Positions 10,339 to 23,660 are shown, numbered from the stretch's first letter. The stretch is 64,000 nucleotides of DNA from Unio delphinus (GCA_029339505.1 JAQISU010000003.1:16809001-16873000); one strand, 5' to 3'. A program made the numbers and translations. Notes: generated by a model not told the origin, from the letters alone.

Positions 10339-11358
10339 ATGTGAACAAAGAATTAGTTCATCTAACAATATATAAATTTTCCTGTGCATTTTGTATCAAG
10401 TTTGCAGCTTCCTTTTAGGATACCTCTTCACTCCAATCCCATGGTTGCATAATAAGTCTAAACATTCAGTTTGTCCGGGGTGATGGGGGTTCACTAGATG
10501 TGTATTTTGTTGTCAATAAGGAAAATATATCAAATTTTTTTACAATCGCAAAGCCCAGCATGATCCCATATTTAAAATTTTAAGAAGAGTTATTACTCTT
10601 TTTTTTTTTTTTGTATTTGTAAGAAAGGAAAAACACTTTTGTGTGTGAGAAAAGTATGTGTCTATGAAATTTCGCTAGTCATGCTACAACTGTGTTATAT
10701 TTGAATTCATGTTCGAATGGAGCGTGCTATAGTCGCACTATAGCCATGTGGAATAATACAACTTATCTTACATGACTATTTTGAAATTTGTAGATACTGC
10801 TTATTCTTCAGATACAGCAACCAATCAAATGTAATTTGTTTATTTTCTCATTTGACAGATTGCATTGCTTTTGATGTGTTAGTATATCGATATAATATTA
10901 ATAATAATAATGAGGACTATGTATAGCACCTAATCTTTATAATGATATGAATACAAAAAAACAACAAATGCTGAAAATATTTAAGGTAGGAAACAGTTTT
11001 AGGTCTTTAAGTTTGTTCTTGTAGTTGAAAGGTGAGTTTTAAGAACACTCTTGAAAAGGATCACAGTGTCATTGTGTTCAGTGGGAATTTCATTCCTTGT
11101 TGCTGGGCCCAGATATGCAAAAAAAACGTCCATATGACTTCTTTTTCATATTGTGAATAATGATTATATGATTGTCTGAAGATGAGCATAAGTATCTTGC
11201 TGGTGTGTACACATGGGTGAGGCCAGATATGTATGCTGGACTTTAGTCTGTCAGTGAAACATGGCACAGAATTTTTTTTTTTGTTTGATTCTGGATCGAA
11301 TGGATAGCCAGTGTAAGGTACAGAGGTTATTTGAATCAAAAGAAAACAATAGGGCTTG
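10339..11358. other. AT-rich sequence, no gene recognised
   Basis: A T-tract near 10600 and a short AAT run near 10900 are the only simple features. No supported coding region was found. Confidence 0.5.
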
Positions 11359-11366
11359 GTTTAAAT

Positions 11367-11830
11367 TAGGGCATAACCGACTTTTGATCCGGAAATTGGA
11401 TTCCACCTGATAGTATGAACTTCCGATTAATTGGAGTCGGACAAGGCAGGAACTACCGATTCGGATAATAAAAATAATAAAGTTGAATTTCTGTAGCACA
11501 GTGTCTAACACTGCGTGTCATTAGATAGTGCGTTAATAAAGTTAAATAAGAAGTCAGAAAAGTCCAATATGGTCAACACAACCACGCTGTGAGACAATCT
11601 ATTTGAACTGGCGGGTGAAAACCGGAAATGAAGCCGGATGTGGTAAAGGTAAAGTACTGAGTAACATGCACTGCAAAACCAGATACCGGAAACGGAAGAT
11701 GAAATTTTTTTAGAAAAAAATATGGATTTATCATTTCCGATTAATTGAATCATATCCGGAAACGGAAGAATTTCATGCCCAAAATCTGGAATAGGAAATC
11801 AGTAGAAAAATGCTAATCAGTTATGCCCTA
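11367..11830 (-). mobile_element. Family E hAT-type MITE, 464 bp, 8-bp TSD
   Basis: Ends TAGGGCATAACCGA and a GTTATGCCCTA terminus are inverted. The exact 8-bp repeat GTTTAAAT flanks it at 11359-11366 and 11831-11838. It is the reverse-orientation homologue of the 32036-32496 copy. Eight-base duplications and the size fit a non-autonomous hAT element. Confidence 0.9.
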
Positions 11831-12076
11831 GTTTAAATGCTTTGCAAAAGCAGATGTTTCTGTTCTCAGATCACATAGTGAAGTCTTGTAAGAATATCTT
11901 ATCTTTCTGGTCATAATTACCTACCCAAAATGGTTGGCTTATCTGTTGTTAAGACGTAAATTTTGTGACCCTTTCAAACTGTAAACAATTTAACTCTTTC
12001 CATATGAACTTGTAACAATAAACAGGCTTTTAAATGTTGGAGAGACTTTTTCTCTTACATTCACATGCATGGTATG

Positions 12077-13366
12077 CAGACCTGCCAACTCTTGATTTTG
12101 CAGTAAGTCTTACTAAAATTACCCTTAAAATATTGCACTTACGGCATTACAAGGAAAAACTATGAAAAAATTGCCAAAAGATCCAGATAATCTGTTCACT
12201 CGTGTTTGATATGGATCCGGGTTTCACATTAGGATTAGTGAGACAAGTCAGGGAACCAGATGAATTTTACAGCAAACCCCCCACCCCCTCCCCAATGATT
12301 TAACTCATTCTGCCCTGATCCTGCCAGTAGTTGAAGTTTGTTGACTGTATTCAGTGGCCGATTCCATGTTTAGTTTTTAGTTGTGTTTTACATATAACAT
12401 CTCTGCTTGGTTACAAATGTACAAATGAGGCTTTTCCAAGAATCAGGCCAATATTAACCAATCAGAAATGATTTTACTTTGTGCAAACTTGAATTGTTTA
12501 AAAGCAAACAGTTAGTAACAGAGGGCAGTTTCACTGTGTGTTCTGTTCATGAAAAATCATAAATGATGGCGGATATGATGATGATGAGAATGATGCATTT
12601 CTTGTGTTTGATCTCTAAAATATTGAGCAAGCAGATGAAATATATGTTCAACAGTTGGATATTTTGTGAAATTTAGATTCAGACATAGAGGTTTCTGAGA
12701 TTGAATCGTCAGAAGAAGAGGATGCTGATAGCAATGATGACAGAAGTTCTTGTGGATCTAGCAGATTGTAGCTAATCTTAATTTTGTAAGTAGTGTATAA
12801 ATAAAGTGTGAAAGACTTGGAGAAATAGAGAGAAAAAATACCTTACTGTGTAGACAAATTCATTTGGAATAATTGGTGAAAATTTAATTTTGATGTAAGA
12901 AGAGAAATTAAGGTAAGAATGAATGCATGTGCATGATATTTACGAATTGTCAGAACAGGTAAAAACTATATGTGGCGTAAGCAGCTAGACACAAATTAGT
13001 GCTGCTGGGGCAGAGAAGTAGTGATACTGTTATACAATTGATGGTGCTGAATGAATTAAACTACATGTTTCCTAATGCAGATAGTCTGTATGAACATACT
13101 AATGATTATACATTTTTTTTAATGGCGTCCAGAAAGCGTTGTATTTTTAAGATGAAAGGGAAAATAAGCTTCTAAAAAGGTGTTAATAACCACCACAGAA
13201 AAGAAAAAGAAGTATTCAGATACTTGTGAAAAAAAAAGCAGGAAAGGATTGTTTATTGGACATAAGGTGCCAATTTGAGTATCTCCAGACTGGTTATATG
13301 ATTGCCATCATCTTGTGAAATAGAAGGAAAAAAATCAACTGATGAGACACATACTTGGCAGGTCTG
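12077..13366 (+). mobile_element. Family C TIR element, 1.29 kb, 6-bp TSD, with decayed acidic coding remnant
   Basis: The ends CAGACCTGCCAACT and TTGGCAGGTCTG are inverted over 12 bases. GGTATG (12071-12076) and TGTATG (13367-13372) form a 6-bp duplication with one mismatch. From about 12562 to 12768 one frame reads an acidic Asp/Glu/Ser-rich segment (for example IEVSEIESSEEEDADSNDD) broken by two stops, possibly the remnant of a transposase N-terminus. A second, diverged copy begins at 58632. Confidence 0.75.
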
Positions 13367-13372
13367 TGTATG

Positions 13373-16168
13373 GTGTAAAAGAGAATTAGTTCCTCTATAT
13401 TTTCTTTATCCATGACAAGTAGTAACCTTTATTGAGAATGACCTAAAGCAAAATTTTGTTCTCACCTTACTTTCAATTCTTTTACAAAATGTTTGGTTCA
13501 AAAAACGTTTAAATAAACTGCTTAACATCACCTCATTTGACAGATACTCATACTAAATTGATTATGATGATTGGTACATTTTGTTCAAATGCAAACAGAT
13601 TGCTTCTTTAGCATAAGTGTTATGCACATTCTAATCGATCTTGTTATAATTAATTAGTAGACATAAAACATGTTACCGACATTTCATCAGTTCATAAAGA
13701 AAGTACATGCAGATGCTTGTGTTCATAAGGAGTCATTAATTTCGTTGTATTGACTTAATGAATTGAAATCAAAGGATCATCTGCTTCATGAGTATCACTG
13801 TTGAGTAAATACAATATACATGTAACAGGTCTATATTTAAATTATGATGGATTAGTTTCTTTGATGCATTTTTGTTGGCTAATGATTTAAATATGACTAT
13901 ATACTGTAGAGTTAGTTTTTTTTAGCTCCTGTACATATATGGCCAATCATGAAGATGTCTTCACTTTCACATTCTAAACTTGACTTGATCTCTTTTTCAA
14001 AATGTAGCATGCTGTTGTTTCAAACATTGCTGCGCACAATTGTTTTATTTAATGAATAACCATTACCTCATCTTTGGATTATGAAGGCTCCACTGGTTAT
14101 CAGTCATAAAGATGGTCTGAAATATTTTATTTGTTTCGGATCTATTTTAAATTTGTTAGCCTTGGATGCCATTTTCATTTGAACACTGGCATACAATAGA
14201 GCAAATGAAAACTGTTGCTTCGTCACGTAAAAAGGGTGCGCGTAAAATAAGTTTTTTGTGAGATCACTTTTAAATCACGTTTATTTTCTGCATTTTTCTT
14301 GGGTGGGGTGATTTTATGGTTCTAACATCCTGTTGATAAAAACTTTGATACATTACAGGTCACACAAGGTCAGCTCCAGGCTCCACACTCAGTTTTAAGT
14401 TTAGGTACTGGCAAAGGATTTTGTGCATCAAACTGGAAAAGTCTATGTATATGACCCATGGATAGATAAACACTGTACTGTATATTGATAAATTAAAACA
14501 GAAAACCTTTTTGGTGTTCATTCCAAAAAGTGGTAAAAGGGGATCCCAATGGTAATTATCAGATCAAAAAGTAGGGTAGTTTAGAAGAAAAAAAAGTAAT
14601 AAATACCCTTACCTGTTTTCTTGTTCTTCAAGAAATTTAAATTTATATGATTATCACAGACACTTTGTGTATTAATCAATTTCTGCAATTGCCTCACAGT
14701 ATATAGTACCATGTGCAGTGGCACATCTTCATTCTTATCCAGATGATATCATAAGAAACAAGAAAAATACCTCTGTGCTGTTTCAGGATCTTGTGCTCAT
14801 TTATTAGTGAAATGCTGTTCATTATTACTTGATCGCAAATAAGTCTTTCAAGAACTTCAAACCCATTTCAGCAAGCGTGATGTTCAATTCAGAACATTGA
14901 AAAAGGCTTGATTTGAGCCTTGGGAATCAGGCTAAGAGATTGTTTTGGCTACTGCATTTGCCCTGCATGAACAAATTGCCATGGTCATTGCATAGAGTTG
15001 GCTAATTGTTTAACTTGCAGAAAGGTACAGTTAAAAATTGAGTGCTTCATTGCAAGTTTACATTGGGTTTGTCATTGGGCAGTCTCTGTTTAATGGAGGC
15101 TATTTTTTTTACATCTTTTGTTCTAATTATTGACTAATTAATGTTAAACAAAGAGAATTAAGGTTGGTAAAATTTAAAGTGACGCTTTGTGGATGGGGTA
15201 CATGGGAGGGAAATGTCTTGAAAATGTGGGGACATTTAGAGAAATATGGTTACATATTCTTGCTCCTTTCTTGTTTATTCTATAAAATTTAAACTTTTAT
15301 CATTATCATTTCCCTGCACCTAGCCTTCTGTTATCAGGATTTAAATTCCTTGTACTTGAGTCATGTTATTCTTTCAACAAGAAAAAGTCTTTTTCAAGTC
15401 CACATTTTTGTTCCTCTATGTACTTACTTTCACAATAACTGCAGCAAGTATTTTTATGCTCAAGGTCATCTAGTACATTTTATAGTTGTGATCATTGGTA
15501 ATTTTGATTGGTGCCCAAGCTACCTGTAATTAATAAAACTCTTCTGTCAACCTATAAAGTGATCATATGCTGCTTCTATTCTGCAAGCCAGTTTTTGGTG
15601 TACTCAGTAAGGTCAGCTTGAAATGATACCTGATTTTGATTTTCTGGGGTGTGACCATTTAATTTTCAGGTTGGAACTAGGTCTGCCTTGGTTTTCCAGT
15701 TAAAAGCTTGGATCTAAAAAAGTGAACACATCCCTACCCAATACAAAAAAAACAAACAATATAATGGCAATAAAAAGGTTGTATTTTCTATCTTAATGAT
15801 CAGAGCCGTCCTACCGCCTGTTTTTTTCTTCAGGCTATTGACAGACTTGTCAGATTGCATAATGTATATTAAAATTCATGCTTCGTAATATTTAAACAAT
15901 TTTTGTCAGCCTTGCTGTAATTAAAGAGACTAAACAAGAAACCAGTTTTAAGCAATTGTAGCTCATAAACGTGGTGTGCTTTGTCGAGATAAAAAGAAGA
16001 CACTATGATGTTCTCATTCTACACAAGCTTCCTTTCTGCCAGAATAGCGAGTTTCTTTGTGGATGGTTCCATTCCTTGGAAGGTGTGTTGCAGTTCTGTC
16101 ATGATGTGTATCTATCTGCCAGGCCATATGTACTTCATTGTTTCCGTCAGGCTAGATTGAACATTGTT
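13373..16168. other. 2.8 kb of AT-rich sequence without recognised features
   Basis: No exon, tandem array or TIR element was recognised. An open frame at 15971-16183 has no family I can name and abuts the LINE remnant. It may be upstream LINE sequence in another frame. Confidence 0.45.
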
Positions 16169-16170
16169 AA

Positions 16171-16791
16171 TTTGACCTGCTAAAGCAAAAACCTAAAGTC
16201 TTAAGACTATATGATCTCCACTTCCCTAGTATTTGGAGAAATTTACATAATAAATTTTTAGACCCTATTACTAGAGATGTGTGTTTTAAAACCATCCATG
16301 ACATCCTGCCCGTTAATTATAATATGTATTTAAAACGAATTTCTCAATCCAAATTATGCACCTTTTGTCAAGGCATCGAAACGGTAGACCATTTGTTTTT
16401 TGAATGCAAACTGGTCTACCCTTTACAACGTTTAGTTGTTAAATGGTTGAAACGACTATCTGGAAACTCTTTCAATACCTTTTATACATTCCTTAAATTC
16501 GGACTTTTTCCGAAAGAGGCAACGTTCCCGGAACCCGAATTCGAGGACACGTGCCTCCTTTTATGCGCTGAATATAAGTACGCCATATGGATTAAACGTA
16601 TACGTGCGTACTATTATAAAGAAGTGGTAAATAGTAATACACTGTTATCCTTCTTTATTTCTCGACTTAAATGCAGAATCAGAGCTGATTACGAGCGATT
16701 AAACCTTGTTCATTTTATTGATAAATGGTGTTTACCAGGTCTTTTCTGTTCTTTGTATAACTTTGAATTAGTTATAGACATTAGTCTATAA
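16171..16791 (+). CDS. LINE ORF2 C-terminal domain with CCHC-type zinc-binding motif
   Basis: The open frame begins after a stop at 16168-16170 and ends at TAA 16789-16791, about 206 codons. It lacks a true start because the element is 5' truncated. The order FKTIHDILPVN, then C-x2-C-x7-H-x4-C (CTFCQGIETVDHLFFEC, about 16357-16407), then a W-rich tail is that of the zinc-binding domain that follows reverse transcriptase in several LINE clades. The long uninterrupted frame and intact 3' tail suggest a relatively recent insertion. It is probably dead without its RT and endonuclease. Confidence 0.85.
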   Translation, partial: FDLLKQKPKVLRLYDLHFPSIWRNLHNKFLDPITRDVCFKTIHDILPVNYNMYLKRISQSKLCTFCQGIETVDHLFFECKLVYPLQRLVVKWLKRLSGNSFNTFYTFLKFGLFPKEATFPEPEFEDTCLLLCAEYKYAIWIKRIRAYYYKEVVNSNTLLSFFISRLKCRIRADYERLNLVHFIDKWCLPGLFCSLYNFELVIDISL

Positions 16792-17131
16792 CAATATTAT
16801 ATAAATCTTAAATTCACGGTAAACCCATTTAAACTTTTTAAAAAATTTTTCATATCCTCTCTTGTATTTATCATTTTGAAATTTTGTTGAATTTTCTTGT
16901 ATTTAAATTATTGTCTCATAATTTAGTTAATTAGCTTGTTTGCGTTTGCAATTTTGAATATGTTTTGCACATTTTCATAAGTTCATAATTTTTGTTTGTG
17001 TTATAATTTAAATTTAATTGTTTATTTCATTGTTTAATATTTGAAATTTTTGTATCATGCTGGTTTGCAGCTTTTAACATGTAAATATACCACCAATAAA
17101 CTTTTATGAAAAAAAAAAAAAAAAAAAAAAA
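16792..17131 (+). mobile_element. LINE 3' UTR with polyadenylation signal and poly(A) tail
   Basis: About 300 bp of very AT-rich 3' UTR end with AATAAA (about 17094), followed about 10 bases later by an A-tract of over 20 bases. This is the expected 3' end of a retrotransposed LINE transcript. No target-site duplication was identified. Confidence 0.8.
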
Positions 17132-17802
17132 CCGGATCTGTACAAGTCTGTTAATCATACGCGCATGTATTAACTAACACCTGGGAAGGAAAGGAAGTTG
17201 TGTGCTATGTTAATAACATCCAGTGCATGAGGAAAGCTTTTATTCAAGTGATGTTAATGTAAATCTCCACTCAGCTGTGCAATAATCAGACAGGTCATTC
17301 TTTTCTTTCCTTTGAGTTTCACCTGAGCTTACCTGTATGTTTGTTGCTAGTCATCTTGCCCAACACTTGAAACAGGGCTGCAGTCGTAGTTTGTACGTTG
17401 TCATACCTGCCAACTTTATGCCACATTAAATATGCGCGTGACTAATACACAACATTAGTAAATAACGATCTGCATTGGATTCATATTTGTGTCGGTTGCT
17501 GATACATTATACACCCCATTTCTTATAGCCATGTGACGGAAATATGCAACTAAGCGATTAAGTACAATACAAAATCAGGTAAGACCAATTTCATTACCTG
17601 ACATGTATAATCTCTTGTCACTGTTTATTTTTGTATGCAGTAAGTGTTGTTATATGGGCCTCGTTCATACTAGGGCCCGTTTTTGTTTATTTATTTATTT
17701 AACCTCTGTATTTGCCACCCGATCTTTTGTGACATTATTCTTGCCATAATTTAGAATTGTTGCAATCTAGTGTTAAGTGAACACAATATTCATTGTTAAA
17801 CT
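17132..17802. other. Unique sequence with a possible family A/B/C-type end
   Basis: CATACCTGCCAACTTTATG at about 17402 resembles the CATA(G/C)..TGCCAAC termini of families A-C, but no partner end was located. Otherwise I see nothing. Confidence 0.35.
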
Positions 17803-17901
17803 AATTACTTGCTCTTCTCAGTTACCACCAGTATATACTATTTAGTCCACATTTTTGTATATGTAGTATATACTGGTGGTAACTGAGAAGAGCAAGTAAT
17901 T
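17803..17901. repeat. 38-bp perfect inverted repeat with 23-bp loop
   Basis: The left arm 17803-17840 and right arm 17864-17901 are exact reverse complements. The left arm includes CTTCTCAGTTACCACCAG. The spacer is 17841-17863. A transcript of either strand would fold into a long perfect hairpin. No terminal duplication marks it as a known MITE. Confidence 0.95.
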
Positions 17902-18485
17902 TTTTAAAAAGATGTTCGTTCAGTTGAACCAGTCATTTCATAAGATACAATGTAGGAGTCTGATTAAAAACTATGCATTCTAGGAAACTTGTCAGACATA
18001 CAATCCAGATTAAAAATTGTTCAAGCCCTGAAACTTCATCATAGTTTGCATTTAATGGCCGATTTCAAAAGGCTATATATGTTGAACGAACAAGGAATAT
18101 TAATTTCATTATAGTATTGTTAAGCACTTACAAGTTAATTAGCATTTTCTACTGTATGTAGTCATCTGGAATTGTATAAATTGTAATTATGGCGTAAACT
18201 TCGGCTTACTGTTTCTAGAAGTTTCAAACCAATTTAAAATTGTAAACATGTATTGTCTCTAGTCATGATAACGTGCCCAGCGAATCGGCTAGTGGCATCA
18301 GAAGGTCGACAGACCATAGGGGTGATATTATATCCATTATATCCGCCTGTGGCAGTGACAGCTGACAGGTACATGACAGCTAGGGGGTCATCTCAAAAAT
18401 AATCCAGCATGGAATAGCAGTAAATGCACCTTATTGATAACAAGGGATGCCTTTTATGGCATATGCCCAGTTGATTAAATTGGAT
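17902..18485. other. Unique sequence, no feature recognised
   Basis: No coding or repeat structure was recognised. Confidence 0.45.
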
Positions 18486-18493
18486 TATATATA

Positions 18494-19209
18494 TAGTGAT
18501 GGGAATCGGTCAGAAATTCATAATCGATAATCGGTTCCCCTTAACCAACTGATCATCGATTATAATCGGTTACTAAGAGCAAATTTTAAATTTTTTTACA
18601 CAGTTATATCTTTGATCAAGAATTCAATATGTTTATAAATATACAGGAGTAATCTATTTTAATGACATGCATACTTTAACCTGACAATAATATTACAAAA
18701 ATACATTGTGTTACTTTTGTTCTACAACTTTGTTAAATGAATGAAACTTTTTATGGCTGATCAGTCATATGTAAATGAAATACTGCTACAATCCCCCGAA
18801 TTTCTTTCGTTCATATGTGATGTGTCTATAATTTAAAGAATATAATTTTACGTGATTTTTTTTGTTTGTAATTGTTTATAAATGCTACAAAAGATGTTGC
18901 AATTTAACTTAAACAAATCAACAAAATGTGTTTCAATTTTTTTTAACTCGACAAATTAACAACTTGAACATGTAATAATGACTATATGTTCCTAATAATG
19001 AATTGTAAGACTTTTTATTTGTAGTTGTGAAGGGATTAATAAATTTCAGGTCAACTTTAGTGGCTGGAAGTATTACTAACCTTTGTGCTTTGCATGCACC
19101 TAAAAATTTGTCTCCCTTTACACACAATCGATTATGGAGTTTCACAATCGATTATCTTATAGGTTTGCTCAACCAACTGATGATTGATTATAATCGATAA
19201 TCGGAACAA

Positions 19210-19213
<4 letters not shown>
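18494..19213. mobile_element. TIR element with ATCGATTAT-rich ends inserted in TATATATA
   Basis: The ends TAGTGATGGGAATCGG and GGAACAACACTA are weakly inverted. Both subterminal regions carry repeated AATCGATTAT or ATAATCGATAATCGG palindromic motifs. TATATATA precedes the left end and follows the right end, where it runs into a (TA)n tract (about 19212-19264). The arrangement suggests an 8-bp-TSD (hAT-like) non-autonomous element of about 720 bp. Confidence 0.6.
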
Positions 19214-19265
<52 letters not shown>

Positions 19266-19531
19266 CTAACTGAGGCATATATTTTGTTATTTACAGTAAT
19301 GTTAATGCCATTAGTATAAAAATGTCATTTGGTTCTTGTCAGTCTAATTTACATGCAGTACATTAATATTTGGTGCCTAGATGAGACTAAAAGTCAAAAG
19401 AAAGGTGAGACTTATGTTTGACAATTTGTTGATGTTTGACTGGTTTCGATTTACTGCTTCATCAAACAGAATTTAAACTGAATTTAACACCATTGCTTAC
19501 ATCATTAAATATAAACGTGACAAAACAAGAT

Positions 19532-20013
19532 GTCATAGCTCAAATTTTTAATTTAATTGTGAGAGATTCCTCTGACCTTTGTCATCCCATTTTTTGATAT
19601 TTGGACATTCATGTTGGGCTGTAGGGTCAGAGCACATTCCCTATAGAAAGTTGAAATTTGACAGCACCATTTGGTGTATGCATGGGCTAGCTGCTTACTA
19701 GCCAGCCCAACAGACTTGAACAATTTTTCATCAAGATACACCTGCATGAAATCGATAGGAATGATTTATTTTCTTAAAAAATCCTGAACATAGCATTCAT
19801 TATGTCTTTAATCCACTGGCACATGAGATGAAAGTATATTGTTGCTGAAATTTGGTCTTTTGCATTAGTCACGTGACTACAAATCTCGCAACCTACATGT
19901 CAGTAACATCAGAGGTCATACCTTTGCTAAAGAGTGACAAGAATATTTGGGGGAATTTTTTTATTTTATTAATTGCATTTTATTGTATTCTCTTGTATGT
20001 TTTATTTTGAATG

Positions 20014-20052
<39 letters not shown>
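19532..20052 (-). mobile_element. Family A element, partial, reverse orientation
   Basis: The reverse strand matches the interior of the copies at 9.1-9.6 and 40.3 kb (CCTATCGATTTCATGCAGGT, GCCAGC, GGGTCAGAGGAA counterparts). The end at 20018-20052 is a (TA)n tract, as in the other copies. Confidence 0.7.
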
Positions 20053-20055
<3 letters not shown>

Positions 20056-21864
20056 AATTAGGGAAAATGGCTGAGAGATGTTCTAGAGCGTTAAATGTTT
20101 ATCTGTATCATGTTACAGTAATTTAGCAATATTCAGATCTCACCGATACGTCTGCTGCAAGTAGCCAATGATTTAATAAATGTAATACCTGATCTCACTC
20201 GAGATATGAGTGAAGTATTTTAACTGGTAGTTATCTTGTATATTTTATACATTAATGTATAACAAAACATTAGCTAGCAGATTGCACTTTCATACAAAGT
20301 TGGTTGTATTTCCAATATTTAATTAAAATATTAGGGTTATATAATACTGTATATGAATTTGTCCGATTTTTAAACATTTTCATTTCACTGAGATCATTCA
20401 GGTATAACAAGCAAATTAAACATCACGATTATATATAATTTGTAATGGACATTTTGTACCCTTTTCTACTATTTGTACAGTGTTCCATTTTAATTTTCCT
20501 TTAAAGCTGTGCACACATTTTGTGAAATGGTTAATCAGTTTAGTTTTGAGATTACCCCCGTACACAATAAATATGTGAGCTGACAGGCCTTTTTTTACTC
20601 TAGAGAGAAAGCTCTGCTTGGGGTTCCAAAGAGGGTTACAAGTGGTGGTTATTCATGCTTTAATTGCAAATTTTATTCATTATAATTAATTTTATGTTTT
20701 GTTGTGTTTTTTTTAAAATTTAATATTTGATCCTTTTTTGTGAAACACTTGAAAGATAAAGAAGGTTCAAGTGTAAATGTTTGAAAAATACATTTGTTAT
20801 CAGCATTTGTTTCCATGATTTGGCAATCATAATTCTGTACTTTTATCTACAAATAAATTCTAAAACTGTCACTGCTTGTAATTAAAGGGAATGTAGGTAA
20901 CTAAATAAACTAGTTAATAGTTGTATGTGGTGGGGTTGGGGGGCAGTGATAAAGTGGTATTCAACCATGCAAGTATGGAAAACAAACAATGGTTATTTGT
21001 GCATTTTATTGACACCGTACAATCTCTTTCAGCTTTTATTACATCAATACTCTGCACTGTGATTATAAGAAAGACTGAAAATTAAATTTTAACAAAATGT
21101 TCAGAAAGCAAATACTGGAACACCAGGTTAACACTGGCATGTTGAAAGCTGCTAAATTAGTTGTAACTTTTAGTAGGTGATGAATTAAATCAAGTTGTTT
21201 AATTTGAAATTAATAGCTTTATTATTATTCTCGCCATAAAGGCATTTTTGCTCTACAGGATATTCATGGGAAAAGCCTATATGATGGTCTGTTGGACCAC
21301 AACAAAATTGTTTCCTGTCAGCCAACCATCACCAGTATTTGTGTATTCCTCTCTCCTGATAAACCCCCCATAAATTTCTTAAGTTGAAAATACGATATTT
21401 TGATTTGGTAACCAGAAAGGTGCTATAGTCGTAACTTCAGATTTTGATTATGTTTCTTCCTTTTCTAGTAAATAAATGTAGCTTTAGGTTCCCTTTATTA
21501 TGAAACTGTCATAGTTCTATCAACAAGTTTCCAACAAAAGTAAATTTGAAAAGCTCTTTATAGGAAACTTCAGATATTGCCCACATAATTTGAAATATTG
21601 ACATAAATATATTTCTAGCTTCGTTGATATGCATACAGTAGTCTGTCTCCCTCTTAAACTGCCCATTCTGGCCAGAGACCATCCTCTTACAGCCCTTGGC
21701 ACCAATGAGCTTGTATTCAATAGTACCTCTCAAGAACAGCCACCCCTCTAACTAAACCCCCTCTAACTAAACCAGCATCCATCATATTAGTACATTAATG
21801 TGAAATGTGCACCTCATGAGTGGCCACTTTTTCTTCTTCATATGTATTCAGAATCAATAACAAT
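20053..21864. other. 1.8 kb AT-rich sequence without recognised features
   Basis: No exon, repeat array or TIR was recognised. Confidence 0.45.
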
Positions 21865-21875
21865 TCATATTGTGA

Positions 21876-22131
21876 TGGGGGCCCTGAGTGGCAGAGTGGT
21901 CTAAAGCGCGTTTTCCATTACGGATCACTACCATTTCACCTCTGTCTATGTGGGTTAGCATCTCTGATTCAGCCAATGTTGGTATGTGAGACAGCTTGCC
22001 AGTAGCTTCTGGTGGATTGGTGGTTCTTTCCAGGGTTTTTCCCAGGTTCTTCCACCACCATTAATACTGGCTGCCATGTTTAGCATATCATGCGCTGAAA
22101 AATGTCGCTAAACCATACAGCAACAACAAAA
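21876..22131 (+). mobile_element. SINE-1 copy with 11-bp TSD
   Basis: It begins GGGGGCCCTGAGTGG after a short leader and shows an A-box-like GGCAGAGTGGTCTAAAGCG, the conserved ATTAATACTGGCTGCCATG block and a CAACAACAAA tail. TCATATTGTGA repeats at 21865-21875 and 22132-22142. Confidence 0.9.
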
Positions 22132-22689
22132 TCATATTGTGAGGTAAGGAAAATACTCAGATTATCTCTCAGTAATACATGTTTCCCATTGTCAAGTTTC
22201 AGTTACTGAAAGAAGTGTTGACTAAGTACATGTAACAGTAAGATTATTATTGTATCATTGTCTATAAAAGCCAATGATAGAGTTTTGAGTTTCACGCATC
22301 TGTCGAGTTCCGCTCTTTGATGAGTACAACCAGGCGTAATTGTCGAGATCATAGCGGGTTCAGCATAGGCTAAAACTAGATTTTGTAAATTAACGCACAG
22401 AATTTTATCTTGAACAAAACAAAACAGACTACTAGACAAAGACTAAAAAGTCACGGACAGCACATTTATAGCTTCCTTTACAAAAAAGGCATTTTGTTCA
22501 CTTGACAAAAGTTTCGTCTGCATCATAGTTAGCAACATCCACCTAAATAATTACCAAACATTAACACATCACAAAAACAGATATTAGTCTTATTCTGCTC
22601 GCCAAAATCAGGTGAGGTGGGGAGTGTGCTCTTGCGTGTTTTTGCCAATGCTACATAAAACAAGTCCCTAAATCAAGCATGATTTGTAA

Positions 22690-22790
22690 GATGTACGAAC
22701 ACAGCATGCCAGGAGCTTCTTGTGGGTCAGCGTTTTTTTCTAGGTTTTTCTCTGGTTCTTCCTCCACCATTAATACTGGCTTAACATGTG
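22690..22790 (+). mobile_element. SINE-1 fragment
   Basis: Only the body survives (GCCAGGAGCTTCTTGTGGGT, TTCTTCCTCCACCATTAATA). The tRNA-like head is too diverged to recognise. Confidence 0.65.
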
Positions 22791-23660
22791 TACAGTTGTA
22801 CAAAACACAGCATAACTAGAAACGTGAGCATGCACTCGCAAAACATTTTAAAAGACTGGTAAGCAAACATTAGCTGTTGTTTTTATCAGGTTGTGTGTTT
22901 TTTGTGTGCAGTCTTTAACAAACTATATAGTGTTCATGATCTAAATTTATTAATATTTGATTGTAAATAGAATTATGGATGCATATCTTTACTATTTTCA
23001 AACCATCCAAATTGTTCATACCCCTACCAATTTTAAAAAAAAGGTATCAAGGATATAAAAACTGTCCTTTCATTCCTTGATTTATCATCTCGGACCTGAT
23101 TGTTGGGAGAGGGTCTCAAACACTCTGAACTTGTTGGCATTTAGACTTGAAACAGGAGTTTCTTTAGAAATGAGGTCACCATAATTGCTCTCACGCGCCT
23201 GTTTACAAGAAACAAATGTGATGTAGTTCACTGTCTTTTTGAAAATCTGAATTGTTATATTTGGGATTTACATATCTTAGAAATATTAAAACTAGACATG
23301 GCAAATACTGGATGTAGATTTTAAAGATACAGACTATTCTAGAAACAAAAAATGGACAGAAGAGTCAGACAGATTGTTTACATTGGAAGCTCCATTTGCA
23401 TTGAAACACCAATTTTTTTCAGTGGGAGGTTATGCAAATACTATATAAAGTTTTTTTTCCAAATGTTAAGATTTAATTCTTTGGACATTTGAATATCAAA
23501 TATTGTGTTTATTATATTTAAAACAATGCATTATGGGTTCAGGATAAAGTATAGTGTTTCATTGACAGCACATCCAATACTCTATAGTATTATCCCCAAC
23601 AACAACCTCATTGACAACAGTTGATTTGCCTTTTGTATGGAAAAGTGGTCCAAACTGGTG

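Noticed and set aside
15971..16183. 70-codon frame before the LINE domain
   Set aside because: I could not assign a family; it overlaps the start of the LINE frame in another phase and lacks splice or promoter context.
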